Source: Acanthornis magna (taxonomy: Eukaryota > Chordata > Aves > Passeriformes > Acanthizidae). Taken from it: a stretch of DNA of 64,000 nt. The translations under genes were made by a program, and so were the position numbers. Of this stretch, positions 14,301 to 27,064 are shown one piece after another. Location of the stretch: assembly GCA_036785705.1 (NCBI GenBank), contig JAWUZG010000084.1, positions 14,645,501 through 14,709,500 on the forward strand, given 5' to 3'. A model generated the notes under the pieces. The model made no database searches, was not told where the DNA came from, and worked only from the letters and a program-made list of their open reading frames with translations. How positions within the stretch are numbered: position 1 is the first letter of the stretch; every line of letters starts with the position of its first letter.

Positions 14301-17300
14301 CCTTTTCACTGTGGTGCACCACACCTTCTTTTTTAACATATTTCTTCCTTGTTACAAGGGGCACATGAAACCACAGTAGGCCATGGGATGGATGTTTAGG
14401 CTCTGCCAGCTATTTGACTGACTGTGTGGGTGCCTCCCTTCTAGCTGCAGGCAGAGATGGGGATAGAGGTCAGTCCCTTGCTAGAGGTCTGCAGAAAGGT
14501 GCTCCCAGGAAACCAAAATGCTGCACGGTCTGTCTGCCTGGGGGAGGGCAAGTCCCTTCCAGGGCAAACCTGAGGGACGTGAACTCTGGTGGAAAAACAC
14601 AGGTCTTTGAATTTCAAGCTCCCAGTATTTCAGCCTGAGAGGCTGGTCCCCTGTGTGTTGGGTTAAGAGCATGCTGCAGAGGTAGAGTGGAACTGCTGTG
14701 CCTATTTCTGTGTTAATGAAGACAGACTGTACCCTATATTTCTGCTCAGTATTGACTTTATCCGATTGAAATCTGATGGGTCTGGTATATTTGTGAGAGC
14801 CTTGTGTGCATTGTTCTGCTGTTTGGTTTTGATAAAACGTGGTATTGTACTTGATGTTCTTTAGCTACGTCAAACCTTGCTTCATGGCTAATGCATGGCA
14901 TTAGTCCATACCACAAGTTGTGCAATGCTTTACAGCAAAAATATTGATGCTTCTTGGGGATTAAGAGTGTTATTTCAGTGTAAGTTCAACTGAAGAAGGA
15001 AAGACAGAACTGAGGGAAGAATAATTTCACTGCAAAATTAATTTTGGCAAGCTGGTTAATAGAAAAAATCCCTTTTTTCTTTACCCATTCAAGCATTATG
15101 CCTTCACTTGTTTCTAAAAGCAAACCTTTTCTTTTTTTTTTTAACTTTTAATTTCAAGCTGAAGCAAAAGCGTAATGATCAAAAAGCAAAAAGTTTTGTC
15201 TGGAGCCCTTCAGAAAGCACATCTAACCCAGGCAGGGGGAGACAATGATGAAAAATGTTACAGTAGCTGATCTCTTTCCCAGTGGCTATTTCCAGTAAAG
15301 TCTCAATAATTGGGACAGTTCAAGCCGGCAAAGTGTCTTGTATCTGACCAAATTCCTATAATTCTGCTGAAAAGAATGAGGTGTCAGCAGAGGTGGGCCT
15401 GGTCTGTTCTGCCCAGAGCTGGCACTCGAACATGATCACTCTGGGAAGCTCTGCTGGGAACTCAGTGCATGTGCCCTCTGCGGTTATATCTGAGCTGCGA
15501 GACTGAGCAGTGAAGAAACACTCCTTGCCTGATTGTTTATGCCATTACCCTTTCACAACATCCCTGGCACACTTTTCCAGCAGTTCCCAGCATGTTTTAG
15601 GATGGGCTGCTCCTTACCAGCAGTCTGCATGGGGAGAGGGAGTCCAGTGGTCCTGGGGAGTGCAGCGTTTAGTTTGCCGGCAGGGAATAGCAGCAGGATT
15701 AGCAAACTGAGTGGGCTCTGCAGTCCTAGGGAAGCAGGGGTGACAAAACCATCTGGCACTTCAGCACCCTAGGCTGAAGGCTGCCTGAGCCCTTGGTGAG
15801 CTTGTAGCGCTGTGGTTTTTGCCTTAATGATGAGAATTTGAGGCTCTTTTCCCCTGCCAGGTGGATAGCTCCTTGTCCTACCATTGCTGCGTTTATTCTC
15901 TCCCTCTTTTTCCTAGCCAAGGAGGCCCCCATGCTCTGCAGGGCAGGGACGAATGTGGATTAAATGGTCCTGCTTACAGCAGAAATGCCACCTCCATTTC
16001 TCTAGGTAGCAGCAAGATAATTCTCTCCCATCCACCCTTTGGACTGTGATTCATGAGCTCTACCCATTGATGCTGGGCTGATAGAGGAGATCAGCAGTGT
16101 GATGGGCTGCCACACCTGTCTGTTCTGCCCTGCAACAGGGGCAAAGACAAGGCACAGTAGCAGCTTTGCACACTCCCCGGGTCATATGCTGATAAAGACA
16201 AGTAAGCTGCTTTTTTTGCTTTTGTTTTATGCTACTCTGCCTTAAAACAGTGCGTGGCAGTGATACATGACCCCTCAGGTAAATAAATAGATAAAATTTG
16301 AAATTTCTTTTCCAGCATAAATTCTTTGAGATTTGTTCTGTCCTTTTTTTTTTTCCCCCACAGAGCCCAGTCTCTACTGACTGGCAGACTGTTATTAGCA
16401 CTACTATTATTAACCACAAGAATAATAACAGCACTGAGTACCTACATGAACCAGATAATGAGTTTATTAGATGCCACAAACATTTTTTATCGTGTAATGA
16501 AAACGTTTATGTCATATAGCCTAAATGCCTTGACTCCAGCTAAAACCCAGACCACTGGCTTTCTTCCAGAGTATTTCTGACTGTCCACATAGTAATTTTG
16601 GGGTCAGTGTTGCTTGTTCAGAGCCTGCCTGTCTGAATCCAGGAGGTCAGGGAAGGATGTTCCACACTTATGCAATGATTTATTCCAGCAAGATCACTCC
16701 ATCTTGCTCTAAACCCAGCACTCATACATATTACAGGGATCTCTACCCACTGAAGTTTGCATGTGGTGTTTTTGCATATTAAATTCCCAAGTCCTCAGGT
16801 CATCATTTGCATTGTGTATCTTCCTCTCTTGGGCTGACAATGTTGCAGTATAAAAACACTGAGGCTAATTGTTCTACTGTTACAAAGATCTCTTGAACCA
16901 AAGCAGGTTTGGAGGATAATGCAGAGCAGGTGCTCAGAGCACAGGAAGTTCTGTTGTCCAGTGTCGGGTCCCACATGAAACCACAGATACTGTCCTTGGC
17001 ATTGGCTGCATTTGTCTCTAGATGTTTCCAACCTTCATAAAAAGAGAGGCAGCACAGACAACCTCCACGAGTATCTTCCACATCTAATCCTATAAGCATA
17101 ACATTAATTTATGTTTTGCATAACTACGCGTGTTTTTCTGGAAGTAGACCTGCCTTCATTTTATTTACCCTCTGTTACAGCTGTTAGTACATTCAAGGAC
17201 ATAGATTCAAAACTGCATTTAATCTCTGTGGGTAAGTCATCTTGAGCAGATGAAGGAGGAAATCCTGCAAAGTCCAGTAAAAATGTTTTCAAGTCATAAT

Positions 17301-18539
17301 TTTATTTTTTTTTTGGTAGGATGTTGTAATTCATCCTAATGATTCTTAAAGAGGGATATTGCTGTAGCAGAGCTGCATAGGGTTTTAAAAGCTTTTACAG
17401 AAAGGCTAGACATTAAATTCCACAAAATTTCCATGAGGAAAAAGAGAATATATGCCATTATTATGACTATTTATCCTCAGGCTATAGTAAGAGAAACAAA
17501 ACTTCAGCCAGTGAAAGGAGAGAAAGCTGAACATCACATTACAGATTCCTTGCAAAATGTGTCCTTTTCCTTTAGTTGCATTTATTAATTGGTGGCAAAG
17601 GAAAACAAGCAAGGCTGCAGTGGAGTCAGATACAACAGCAACCTTATAAATTTTAAAAATACATTTTTAAAAGTAAGTTTTGTATTCATAAGCCATAAAG
17701 TATTTTTTTTCATATAAACTTTGTTTTGTTCCTGGAAACTTTGTAGTTGTAATCAAAATAGAATAAATCTAGGAATGTTAGAAATAGTTCTATAAATTAT
17801 TAATGAAACACTGAAGCAAAAAATGAGATGGAAAACAGCTGTAGAAATCAATATGAAGGGGGTTTAGGGGTAGGATTGGGGGGTTTTTTTGGTGGTTTCT
17901 TTTCATTGGGTTTTTTTGGTGCTTATATCTTACTTTTCTTCTTCAATGTGAGTAGCATAGGATGAAGGAAAATTTTACTAAAATACAGTAATTCCAAAAG
18001 TGACCCTGAAGAAACTGCCATGATTTTACCCTGAAAGAAACACTGGACTGTCCATGTTTAAACTAACCTCTGAAATTTACTGTTTGATTCAGGTGGACAT
18101 TCCAGGAAAATCCCTTCCACATAATACCTGAATAGTTCAACTGCAAATGCACTGGCAACTGTAGCAATATCCAGTTACAGCATTCAATAGTCAAGCAGCA
18201 TTATTTTATGGCAAATACCTTTGATAGAAATTTTCTGATGTTTGTTTTATGTCTAATTTAAAGCAGGCTCATAATAAAGCATGCTCATAATGGTATGACT
18301 TCTTATAATATATGTTTATATACTGAACCTCATCAGTAAAAGAAAAAAATCCCAATAAATCAAGAGAAATAGTCATGCTTAGCAGCAGAAAGAGCAGGGG
18401 AAATTGAAAAAGCCAAAATAACAAAAAGCCCAAACGACATGTAAATGAACACTTATCTCTTATCCTGCTGTGATGCCCAGATGAATAAACAAGAATTAGT
18501 GTAAGCTTTTTTTTTTGTTAACAGGTAATTTTGTAGAAT

Positions 18540-18960
18540 TATATATGTTTGACTCATTATGAACTTGTGAGCTGTAATTAGGGATTTTCTAGGTGCTGTG
18601 CAATGAGCTGGTAATTCAAAGTGCTGTAGTGGCTCTCATATTAACCCCCCCATGTACATCTGCTTTCAGTGCACTCAGTATTAGCAGCTAACTAATGGAG
18701 TAAATGAGCTGAAATTACTGCATGTGAAGAGTTAATGAAGAGTTTTTAATACACTTTATGATCATCATTTAGTGCAGTACACAATTACATACCTGGGAAG
18801 AGTAGAGCTTTCAGCCTGATCAGAGGATTATATTGTGGATCATTTCTCTTTTATAAAGGCCTGGTGATTTAGCATTTCTTGGTTGATAGAGCTGATCTCC
18901 ATAAAAATACATGGTAAGAATTAGTAGAAATAATAACTAATTGCATAATGCTTTTGGAAT
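18540..18960. promoter_or_regulatory. AT-rich motif block, possible conserved non-coding element
   Basis: The block is unique-looking, lacks repeat signatures and is dense in homeodomain-type TAAT cores (for example TGTAATTAGGGA near 18,573, and several TTAAT/TTTAAT around 18,730-18,750). It also has an AP-1 heptamer TGACTCA near 18,551 and an AT-rich run at 18,760-18,790. This texture is typical of distal vertebrate enhancers. The call is inference from texture only; conservation could not be tested here. Confidence 0.25.
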
Positions 18961-20361
18961 ATGCATTTGCGTTGCATATATTGGTGCCTACCTGCTACCT
19001 GCAGCTAAGAAATAGATATATGTATATATAGATGCCTTATGAGAATGGGTGGATGGGTGAATGGGTTATTCATGTTTTTCAGAAACTTTATAAACAGACA
19101 TTCAAATATTTATACTAGTTTTATGAGCACAACAGAGTTAGATTTCTTAATAAACAGCTTGTTTTCTTTCTAGAGATTATGAATCACATTTTATGTTTCT
19201 TAACTACCTAGGAGTAGTTCATGAATAATCAGTCATGCAAAGCTGTCACACTTGGTTAAATAGCTCAGTCCTGTTTTTACTGCTTCAGTCCTTTATATCC
19301 TTAATTACCTTTATTTAGCTGATATGAATCACCCTAGAACACATACTCTCCTAGGCAGCCATATTTCTGCATGTATTCTGCAAAGCACTGATTGCACTTC
19401 TGGCTAAAGTGCAAAATACAACAGTGTATCTCTTTTTCTTTGGCATGGTTATGGAAATATTTTCCATTGTTCTTAATCCTTTTATCTACAGAGAACTTGT
19501 TCTTCCCCAGTCCACTTTCCTCCATTCACTCCTTCCCCCCTTTCTTAGACATATTTCACTGCATTGGTATTCTTGCCTTCTCCTACAGATACCCACATTT
19601 TTGTTTCATGCTAAGTCCTTTGTGAGAATATGTAATTTTTTTCCAGCACCTTCACTCCTGGAACAAATTTCTTTGGATGTGCAGCTGAAAATGCATTCGT
19701 GATTCCTGTTTGCAATCGACTCTGTACTCCTCTGTGCCTAAAGAACATTGGCTCCAAAACTGCCGCACACAGCTGGTCTGTAGCTGACAGCGTGAAACTC
19801 TGTGTTTAAGACAGCAATTCACTCAGAAGGGGCTTGATAACTTCAAACATAAACATTAGTGTCATAATAAATGCCTGGAAAAGCCACTTGGCAACCTAAC
19901 CTACTCCACTGCTCGGGTACTTGTAATGAAAAAGTGATGATGGGTTAAAGTCACAGTAACTAGAAAAGCCAGTTGATGACTGCCAAAAACACTCTCAGGC
20001 TAATGTGAATGTCACTTTCCATTTATTTTTTCATAATCCTGCTGTTACAGTGGACAGACAGATTTGTTATAATGGCTAGTGTCTGCAGATTAAATGTGAT
20101 TAATTCTCCAAAATGAAAGGAGTTCATCTTTATGCAAAAAGTTAATTAGGTTCTAAAAATTGTCTTGCAAATCTCCAAAGGAAAGACAGACAAAAAACCC
20201 CAAAGGAGATAAACTAGCTGGATTATTTCAGGATGATAATTTAGTTAGATCTATTACTTCAAATTCTCTCCTCTTTTTTGAATATGTTTTAACTTCTGTT
20301 CAAGGACGGCAGCTGATTATGTATACATGAATATAAACAAATGCCTCTTCCCTGCTCATTG

Positions 20362-20417
20362 CAAGGGGTTGGACTAGATGACATTTAAAGGTCCCAAACC
20401 ATTCAATGATTCTATTA
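20362..20417 (+). mobile_element. CR1 LINE 3'-tail fragment
   Basis: About 55 bp match the plus-strand 3' end of avian CR1: a GGGGTTGGACTAGATGAC core, then AAAGGTCCCAAACC and a terminal CAATGATTCTATTACTG. CR1 copies are commonly this severely 5'-truncated. Confidence 0.85.
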
Positions 20418-23400
20418 CTGTAGCTGAGAAGATGAGTTTAATTGTCCTGTATTTCTGATTTTTTTAACAGGCTTGTGACCAAGGACATGGTATTTCACAT
20501 TTCTGTTTTGGACTAAGTAATATGAGGATTCAGACAAGCTTTCTCTCTCTCTTCTTCCCTGTCCCCTCGAGCTTTTATCTTGTTTTCCAAATTTTCCCTT
20601 GAAACTTCCAGCTCATGAGTAATAGGGAAACATCTATAAAAACAACACTTACTGTGAAAATACCTGCTCGGAGATAGCTGCATAATGTCAAACACATCAA
20701 CAAGTCATTAGCACCCTAACCTTCTGATGCATTGTCTGACATCAGCGATGCCTGCAATCAGACTGGCAGAGGCTGCTGTTCTGGCTGGTCTTGCTTTTTC
20801 AAATTCCTCTTTGCATATTCACTGCCAACTGCACAAAACTGATACGCCTTTTTGATGAAACAAAGGAAATATTATTGGACAAACTGCTGATAACAATATG
20901 TTGTTATTTGCATATCTAAATGCTGGCTTGTGAGTAAGCACTGGGCATGGGTGGGTTTCTGCTAGGATGACTGAGACTGTACCTCTGCTTTAGTGAATAA
21001 TAATCACCAAGTGTCCTCCCATAGTCTGTGCACACAAAGGTAGGAGCCACTCTTTCAAGTCCACAGAAACCTTTGCCTTTCAGCAGATACAGAAAAAACA
21101 GTATGTTTTTACTCCAATGTGATTTTTTTCTTGATGTTCCACAAAAACATTGATAATTTTCATCCCAGAAAGTTACATGAAATGTTCACAGAGGTTTTTA
21201 ACCAGATTTGAAGTTTCTGATACCCAAAATTGTGACCCTACTTGAGTGCAGTTTATTGATTTTTCTGACACAAATGTGTCGTCTTTTCCAGGCCTTGGAC
21301 AATGAAGCTGATGAGATAATTTGTGCCTCAATCTGAATGTTTTGCCTCTTTAATTGGGATGTAGTTCCAATGTTTTCCCTTCTCTTCTTCCCTACCTACC
21401 TGCTTACCTTACTTGCCTTTTACACTACTGCTCCTCCACAATTTTAGTGATAGTTATCGATGTCCCCTCCAGTTCCCCTTGTACTTCCAACATCCAATCT
21501 GTTTTGGTAAACGAGTTGATAAAGCTGCTTTCTTGCACGTTTGGCCAGGTACACCATGGCTCACAGTGCAGGGCAGGGGTTTTATTCACCTCCCGCTTGT
21601 TTATTCCCTCCAAACTGAAATATGCACTTGGGCGTCAGCCTTGATAGAGCAGCTCCACGTAACCACCCTTTGAAGGGAAAATCCCAGGGGAAAATCAAAA
21701 TGCAGCAAACTCTTTATGACCTATGGACCTGTTTCTTGTATAACAGGTGTTTCCAACACTGGAAATTCAGGTGCTTTTTGTGCTGCTCCAGGCTTTGGAG
21801 GTGGTCCAAAGCCGCTCTTGGAAGACCCTGGTGAGACAGGTGTATTTTGCATGCCATAAGCCAATGTGTCATTAGTCCACAGTCACTCTGAACTCCATAA
21901 TTTCCTGAAAAAAGGGATCTTCCTTCCAATCCTTTGATGGATGAGGACCTCGTGTTCACTGTAAAAGCCCTTGTGCAAAAATGGGAATCTGGGTTGCTGT
22001 AGGAGTGCTGCACACACACATATGATGAATTTGTGGGAGATGATTCCTGCCCTAGGTCTAACAAAGCTCTCATCTTCTCCTGTTCTACTCATCACTTTGT
22101 CTTTCCAAAGGGTCAGGGCAATTTGGAAAAGTTGGTATGTGAGTGCTTTTACAAATAATCCCACAAAAAGTGAAGGCAGTTGAGGAACAGCTCTGTTTTA
22201 CTAGTGCCATTTTAAACGGAGAGGGAGCTGCTGTGCAGGGCTGCCTGCCAAGCAGATGGAGCCAGCCGGGGGTAAGGGCTCCGAGAGCCGAGCCCTCCTG
22301 AATTCTCCTCTCTGCTCTAACCCCACGTAGGCCATTTCCATGGTGCCCTGCAGGGCCCCGTCTGCCAGGGCTGCGGGAACTGCCGGGATCTGAGTTTTCA
22401 GGGCTCTGCAGAAGGCACTCCTGCGACAGCAGCACAGCTCCTGGAGGGTGGGGAGTGACAGCTCTGACCTGATGTGCAGGCAGGATTGGGTAGGTGATGA
22501 TGCCCTCTAGTGACTTCCTGAAGAGAAAATGGGATGGTGCAAATAATGAGGGAATGTTTCTGAGCTAGTGAAAGACCTATGCTGATAAAGAATTCAGGGC
22601 CCCGTCTTTATTTTTCTGTCTAACTGAATGCAATTAATGTATTTATTGCCAGCAGCATGTTAAACTGTTCTAGCGTGAAGAGACCTTTATGAAATATTGG
22701 GCTTGGTACAGTTTAACTCTTGAGCCTTTTTTGTCAAGGAATTCTGCTCTGCTCCAGTAGAGTTTGCATAAAAGAAAATACACAGCTATGCTATTCCTCT
22801 TTAAATAAGGAGAAAACTTTTATAATACAAGGGCTATTTTTTCATACAAACCTCATCAGTCACACTATGTCTGTTTTCTTGCCATGGGAAATTCAGGTTA
22901 AAAAATGTAATGACTGGATTTATTCTCTGAACTTGCTTAGTGGACCTTACTTAACTTTTGGGGATGTCTTCAAAATTTCCCTATTTTTTCCCAGCTGAGT
23001 AAGATGGAATTTGAATCAGATGTTTTACGAGAGCAATTTTAGTGATGTGGGCAGTGCTTTCTGAATGCGGATGAGTCACTTGTAAGGAGTGTAAGAACGG
23101 TGGATATAAAAGGTTGACAATCACCACGTTTTCACTGAAGGCACTCTGATCCACTCACCCCCTTTGCTATGGCCTCAGTTTTCCTGAATGGATCCATTCT
23201 GCAGAGATTCTTGTTTGCTCCCACACTCTTGTGTCTGTGCAGCTTTTCTTGTTTCCTTTATAGCAGAACATTACAGAAGATCCTCTTCTGTGAGATCACA
23301 CATACAACTTAACTTTAATTCTTGGATTACAATCAGAGTTTTTCTATATCACTTTTCTTGGAAAGAGATCTCTTTTGTGTATATGTGCATCTTCTCTTAT

Positions 23401-26400
23401 TGCTGAAAATATGTCAATGCTAAATAAAATCTTCCAGATCATGTCAAATCCAAAAACTCCAGTAGTTTTCCTTGTTTTACCATGGTTGTTCATGGCTTTG
23501 TTTAGCCTCAGTGTGAGGTGAAGGAGTAGGAGAATGAGGAGGGAAAAATATATCCTCTTTGTGCTTGGCAAAGGAGCCACCATCCTGCCTCTTCAGTGCC
23601 TCTTACTTGTTCCCAGAATGCACGAATATGATCAAACATATAGCAAGCAATACTGTACCTTGCACCAAATCTACATCCTCCTTGTTTGCTTCACCCCTTG
23701 TATCTTCAAATACCCACCTGCAAGATGTCCAGGTGAGGGCTGTCCTCCTTCCCCATGGATTGTCCCCAGCACGGCATGGCCCTCAGCCCTCATTGTCACC
23801 TCTAGACCAACACTGTACCAGTGGGCGGTGGATGAGTTTGCAAGGGCTGCACGAAAAACCTACAGGCAAAACACAGACCAGGTAGCATTGGAGAGGTGAA
23901 AAGGGATGCAAAAAAGGGAAGGGACACATAGGAGAACAGAGGTGATACGGTGAAAAATGTAGGGAGAACAAAAGGATGTTATTTGGCTTTCAGTTCAGCC
24001 AGGTTCTTTGCATCTCAATACTCCCAAAACCTGGGAAGCAGAGGGACCATGTTTGCAAGAGGTAAGCAGAATCAAGGGCAACAAAGGAGGAGAGAAATAC
24101 ACAAAGAAAAGTGTGTTGGAAACGGGGCAGATAAAACCCAGGTACTGTGTCACAACATGCCCAAGCCTTTTATCTTTGTTGTCACTTGCCAAGTGACCAT
24201 CTGAAATAATCAGAGGGTATTAATTAGATTAGCAACAAGAATTCAGTGGGTGGAAAAGTGGGACAATCTGCTTACATCACACGTGTCAGCACCTATGACT
24301 TCTGTGCTGATTCAAGGTGTCTGTTTTGACAGTTCTTGATGCTGCCTCAAGCTGACAGAAAAGTGCTCTGGGTGGAAAGAGGTGTACTTAATTAAGAGAA
24401 ATACCAATCTGTATTTCATTACTTACAGATCTCAATTAGAAGAGGGTAAAAAACTTGCTAATAGGCCCTGTATGAAAAGGGCATTACACCTACAGAGCCT
24501 CCCCTCTGAGAGGGAAATAAAGGTAGGCATCTCCATTTTTTTAGTTATAGGAGTCCTCACTCCTCACAGACTGTCAGTTATCAAAGTTAATCTTATTCTT
24601 CAATTGCACTCTTTTTTTGGGTGTAGTAGCTGTCCTTTTTTAACGTACACAAATGCTTAAAAAACTATGGCCCTACCTTGTTGGTACTATTACAATTCAT
24701 GTTATTTTCTTAGTAACATTTTGTGCACAGCTTGTTTTTATATCTAGATAATGTTTTTGAAAACTTACATGAGTTCATGCAGCACTGGAGGAGAAGAAAA
24801 CAAGTCTGTGCTGGTGAGTTTGAAAGAGCAGGTCTCTTTAGGACATGTGATGTACAAGCTCAGAACTGTATTACATGGTCTTACTGGCCTTTCTGTCTGC
24901 ATTTTGGGCATCCCTTCAGCTGTCAGTCTGCCTGATTCCCTCCTATAGAAGGTTGCTCTTTAAGGATGTGCCTGACTATCATCAGAGGACAGTTTCAGTA
25001 TATTTGTTGTTTTCCCACATATTCAGTTATTACAGATGCTGCAGGTGCAGGGTGTTACACCTGTGTGCCTACATGGGGTGAGGAAGAAGGTAGGTTTTCC
25101 CCTTGCCAGGCAGGGTGATGGAGAAGCAAAAAGACTTTCCTAGATATAGATCAAATATTAGAGCAGAGATTGATAACAGAATGGGAGAATGTCTCACTGC
25201 TATGTTCCTTTTGTTTACCGGGGGAAAGAAACACAGAATGAATTAGCAAATGACTTCTATTAGGAATTGTTGAGGGAGGTTTTATTCATTTTACTTATCC
25301 CAGCACATGGGTTTGCCATGGACCTGGAAAATTTTGTTTCTGAGTGCTCGCAGTCCCTGTGTGTTGGTGTACAGGGTTTTTTGGTGTTTTTTAGTATCAA
25401 GTAGTAATCTCTGAATCTGTGGTTTTTAAAGTACCTCTGTGCATGTACTCAAACCACAGGGCTTCCAAATTTATGCTTTTCTTCATGCTGTAACTGAAAA
25501 AGCATAATAGATAAGAGAAATTTACCACATTTCCAAGGGAATCAACGCTTGGGAACGTATAGCTCTTACATTTAAGCAAGATGTTCTTTGCCTATTGTTG
25601 GTATATCACAGACAGACTGACAGGAATAGGTCTCTGCAGGTAGGACTGAGAGCAGGGTTTGGCTGCAAAGCCTGGATGACTGGGAAGGGTACACAGGAGG
25701 GCAAGAACCTGTGCTGTAATTGCATAACTAACAGTTGAAAAAAACCTGCTTTCAGTTATAAACTAAAAAGTGCGCAAGAAACACTGAGATAGCGATTCCT
25801 TTAATCCTACACTTTCGGTCACATGATGGGACAGGACCATACTTCGAGGCTATCTGATTTTCTTCCTATAGATTTAGGATTCTTCCACAATTCCCTAATT
25901 GCTGTGGAATGTTGGTAATAACAAGCAGGGTATTATCACTACATCTGGATTGTACAGCACTAGAATAGTTTGCATTTCTTTAGTCTCATTTACCATGGGG
26001 AATTTAGATGTAACCTGGCTGGTGAACCTACATGATTAATATTCCTGTTTTTGTGGCATGCAGAAATTGAGATGAACCATGCTGGTATTTTCTTTTTTCC
26101 CTCCACACTGTACAGACTAGGAAAGTGTGAGACTGGAACACATCCTTAAAGGGTTAATTACTTTAACCCCTAAAGTAAATGTAGAGCTTGCACAAAAATC
26201 TTAATTCTCAGCTTCATTGTCTTGGGCATACTCTGAAGAAATTCACAGAAGAAATTTTCACAGTTCTTAACTTCTGTGTTCTTCTGTGTTCTTTAACACA
26301 GACCAAGTTTTCTCAGGCTTTCAATATACATTGCATTTTAAAGAAATATGTTTTAAAATGTATTAGTACTGAGAACATACATAATCACTTATTCCTGAGA

Positions 26401-26915
26401 CCTGCTTTGTGAATACTCTGATGATTTGCATGGTTATTTGAGTGGTCAGATGACAGTTCTAACATTCCTTCTAGGGTCTGTTTCTATAGCACACAGAATT
26501 CACATGCTTCTTTGCTGCTGGTTTTGACAGCACTGTAAGACAGCATGAGATTTGAATCAAGGCTTACTTGAACTAAGTCAAAGTTTTAACACTTTTAAAA
26601 TCTACGCAGATTATTTCTAAGTAACACTTCCTTTGGAGCAAAATATAGTAGATCTTTACAGCAGTATGTGGATCTTTACTTTCCCAGAATTGAGATTTGA
26701 GAAATGTGTTGGCATTTCCACTCCTCTGGCAGGTGGGGTTTACAATTTAAGTGAAAGTGTGTCATGCTGACTACTTTAAAATGCTTCCTTTTTAATATCT
26801 CTTTTTTTTACCTCTCAGAGAAATACATGTAATACACCAGAGTGATTTGAATGGTGATTATCAGACAACGGTACAAAAAGAATCAAATATAGTAAAGACA
26901 AGAGGACCATGTGTG
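20418..26915. other. Intergenic stretch, no gene recognised
   Basis: No coding exon, RNA gene or clear repeat is recognised. A GC-richer patch at about 22,200-22,460 stands out from its AT-rich surroundings and is followed by a CTCF-like motif (listed separately). An exact 10-bp tandem duplication (CTTCTGTGTT twice) sits at 26,271-26,290. Reading frames around 21,350-22,440 overlap on both strands and look like chance products of the GC-richer composition. Confidence 0.55.
22499..22514 (-). promoter_or_regulatory. CTCF-like binding site
   Basis: The minus strand reads GTCACTAGAGGGCA, one base away from the core CCACTAGAGGGCA form recognised by the insulator protein CTCF. The core AG-A-GGGC is intact. 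The site lies 40 bp beyond a GC-richer patch. This is a single motif match; one such near-match is not rare by chance in 64 kb. Confidence 0.35.
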
Positions 26916-27064
26916 TGTACTGGTTTTGGCTGGCATAGAGTTAATTGTCTTCGTAGTAGCCAGCATGGGGCTAAGTTTGGATTTGTGCTGGAAACAGTGC
27001 TGATGACACAGGGATGGGTGCAGCTGTGTGGGGTTTAGTGGCTGCCTGGAGTTGAACCACAACA
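26916..27064 (+). mobile_element. Internally deleted retroviral LTR with 5-bp target duplication
   Basis: The element begins TGTACTGGTTTTGGCTGG and ends GTTGAACCACAACA, the same two ends as the longer LTR at 41,461-42,033. The middle (roughly 420 bp, including the promoter and polyadenylation region) is missing: the sequence jumps from the GCTGATGACACAGGGATG region straight to the terminal region. It is flanked on both sides by GTGTG (26,911-26,915 and 27,065-27,069). That is a perfect 5-bp target-site duplication, showing both LTR ends are original. It belongs to a family I know as a common solo LTR in birds. No viral gene is present. Confidence 0.88.

Larger units (their letters stand above)
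7836..20361. other. Intergenic stretch, no gene recognised
   Basis: Long unique-looking DNA. It has an A-rich imperfect repeat at 8,285-8,354, moderately GC-richer blocks (about 11,200-12,200 and 13,200-14,680) that are not CpG islands, and an AT-rich motif block at 18,540-18,960 listed separately. A G-rich patch lies at 17,858-17,883. Reading frames of 60-140 codons are common in the GC-richer blocks. They overlap one another on both strands and resemble no protein I know, so I do not call them genes. Confidence 0.55.

Noticed and set aside
13171..14680. Cluster of overlapping frames on both strands in a GC-richer block
   Set aside because: Mutually overlapping frames in several phases with no splice context or family resemblance; explained by fewer stop codons in GC-richer DNA.
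16620..17060. Possible antisense LINE remnant
   Set aside because: Some phrases resemble old CR1 or L3, but I could not follow the element order over any length.
17858..17883. G-rich run resembling telomeric repeats or a G-quadruplex
   Set aside because: The G runs are irregular (GGTTTAGGGG, TAGGATTGGGGGG) and do not form a TTAGGG array; only a weak quadruplex candidate, with no context for a role.
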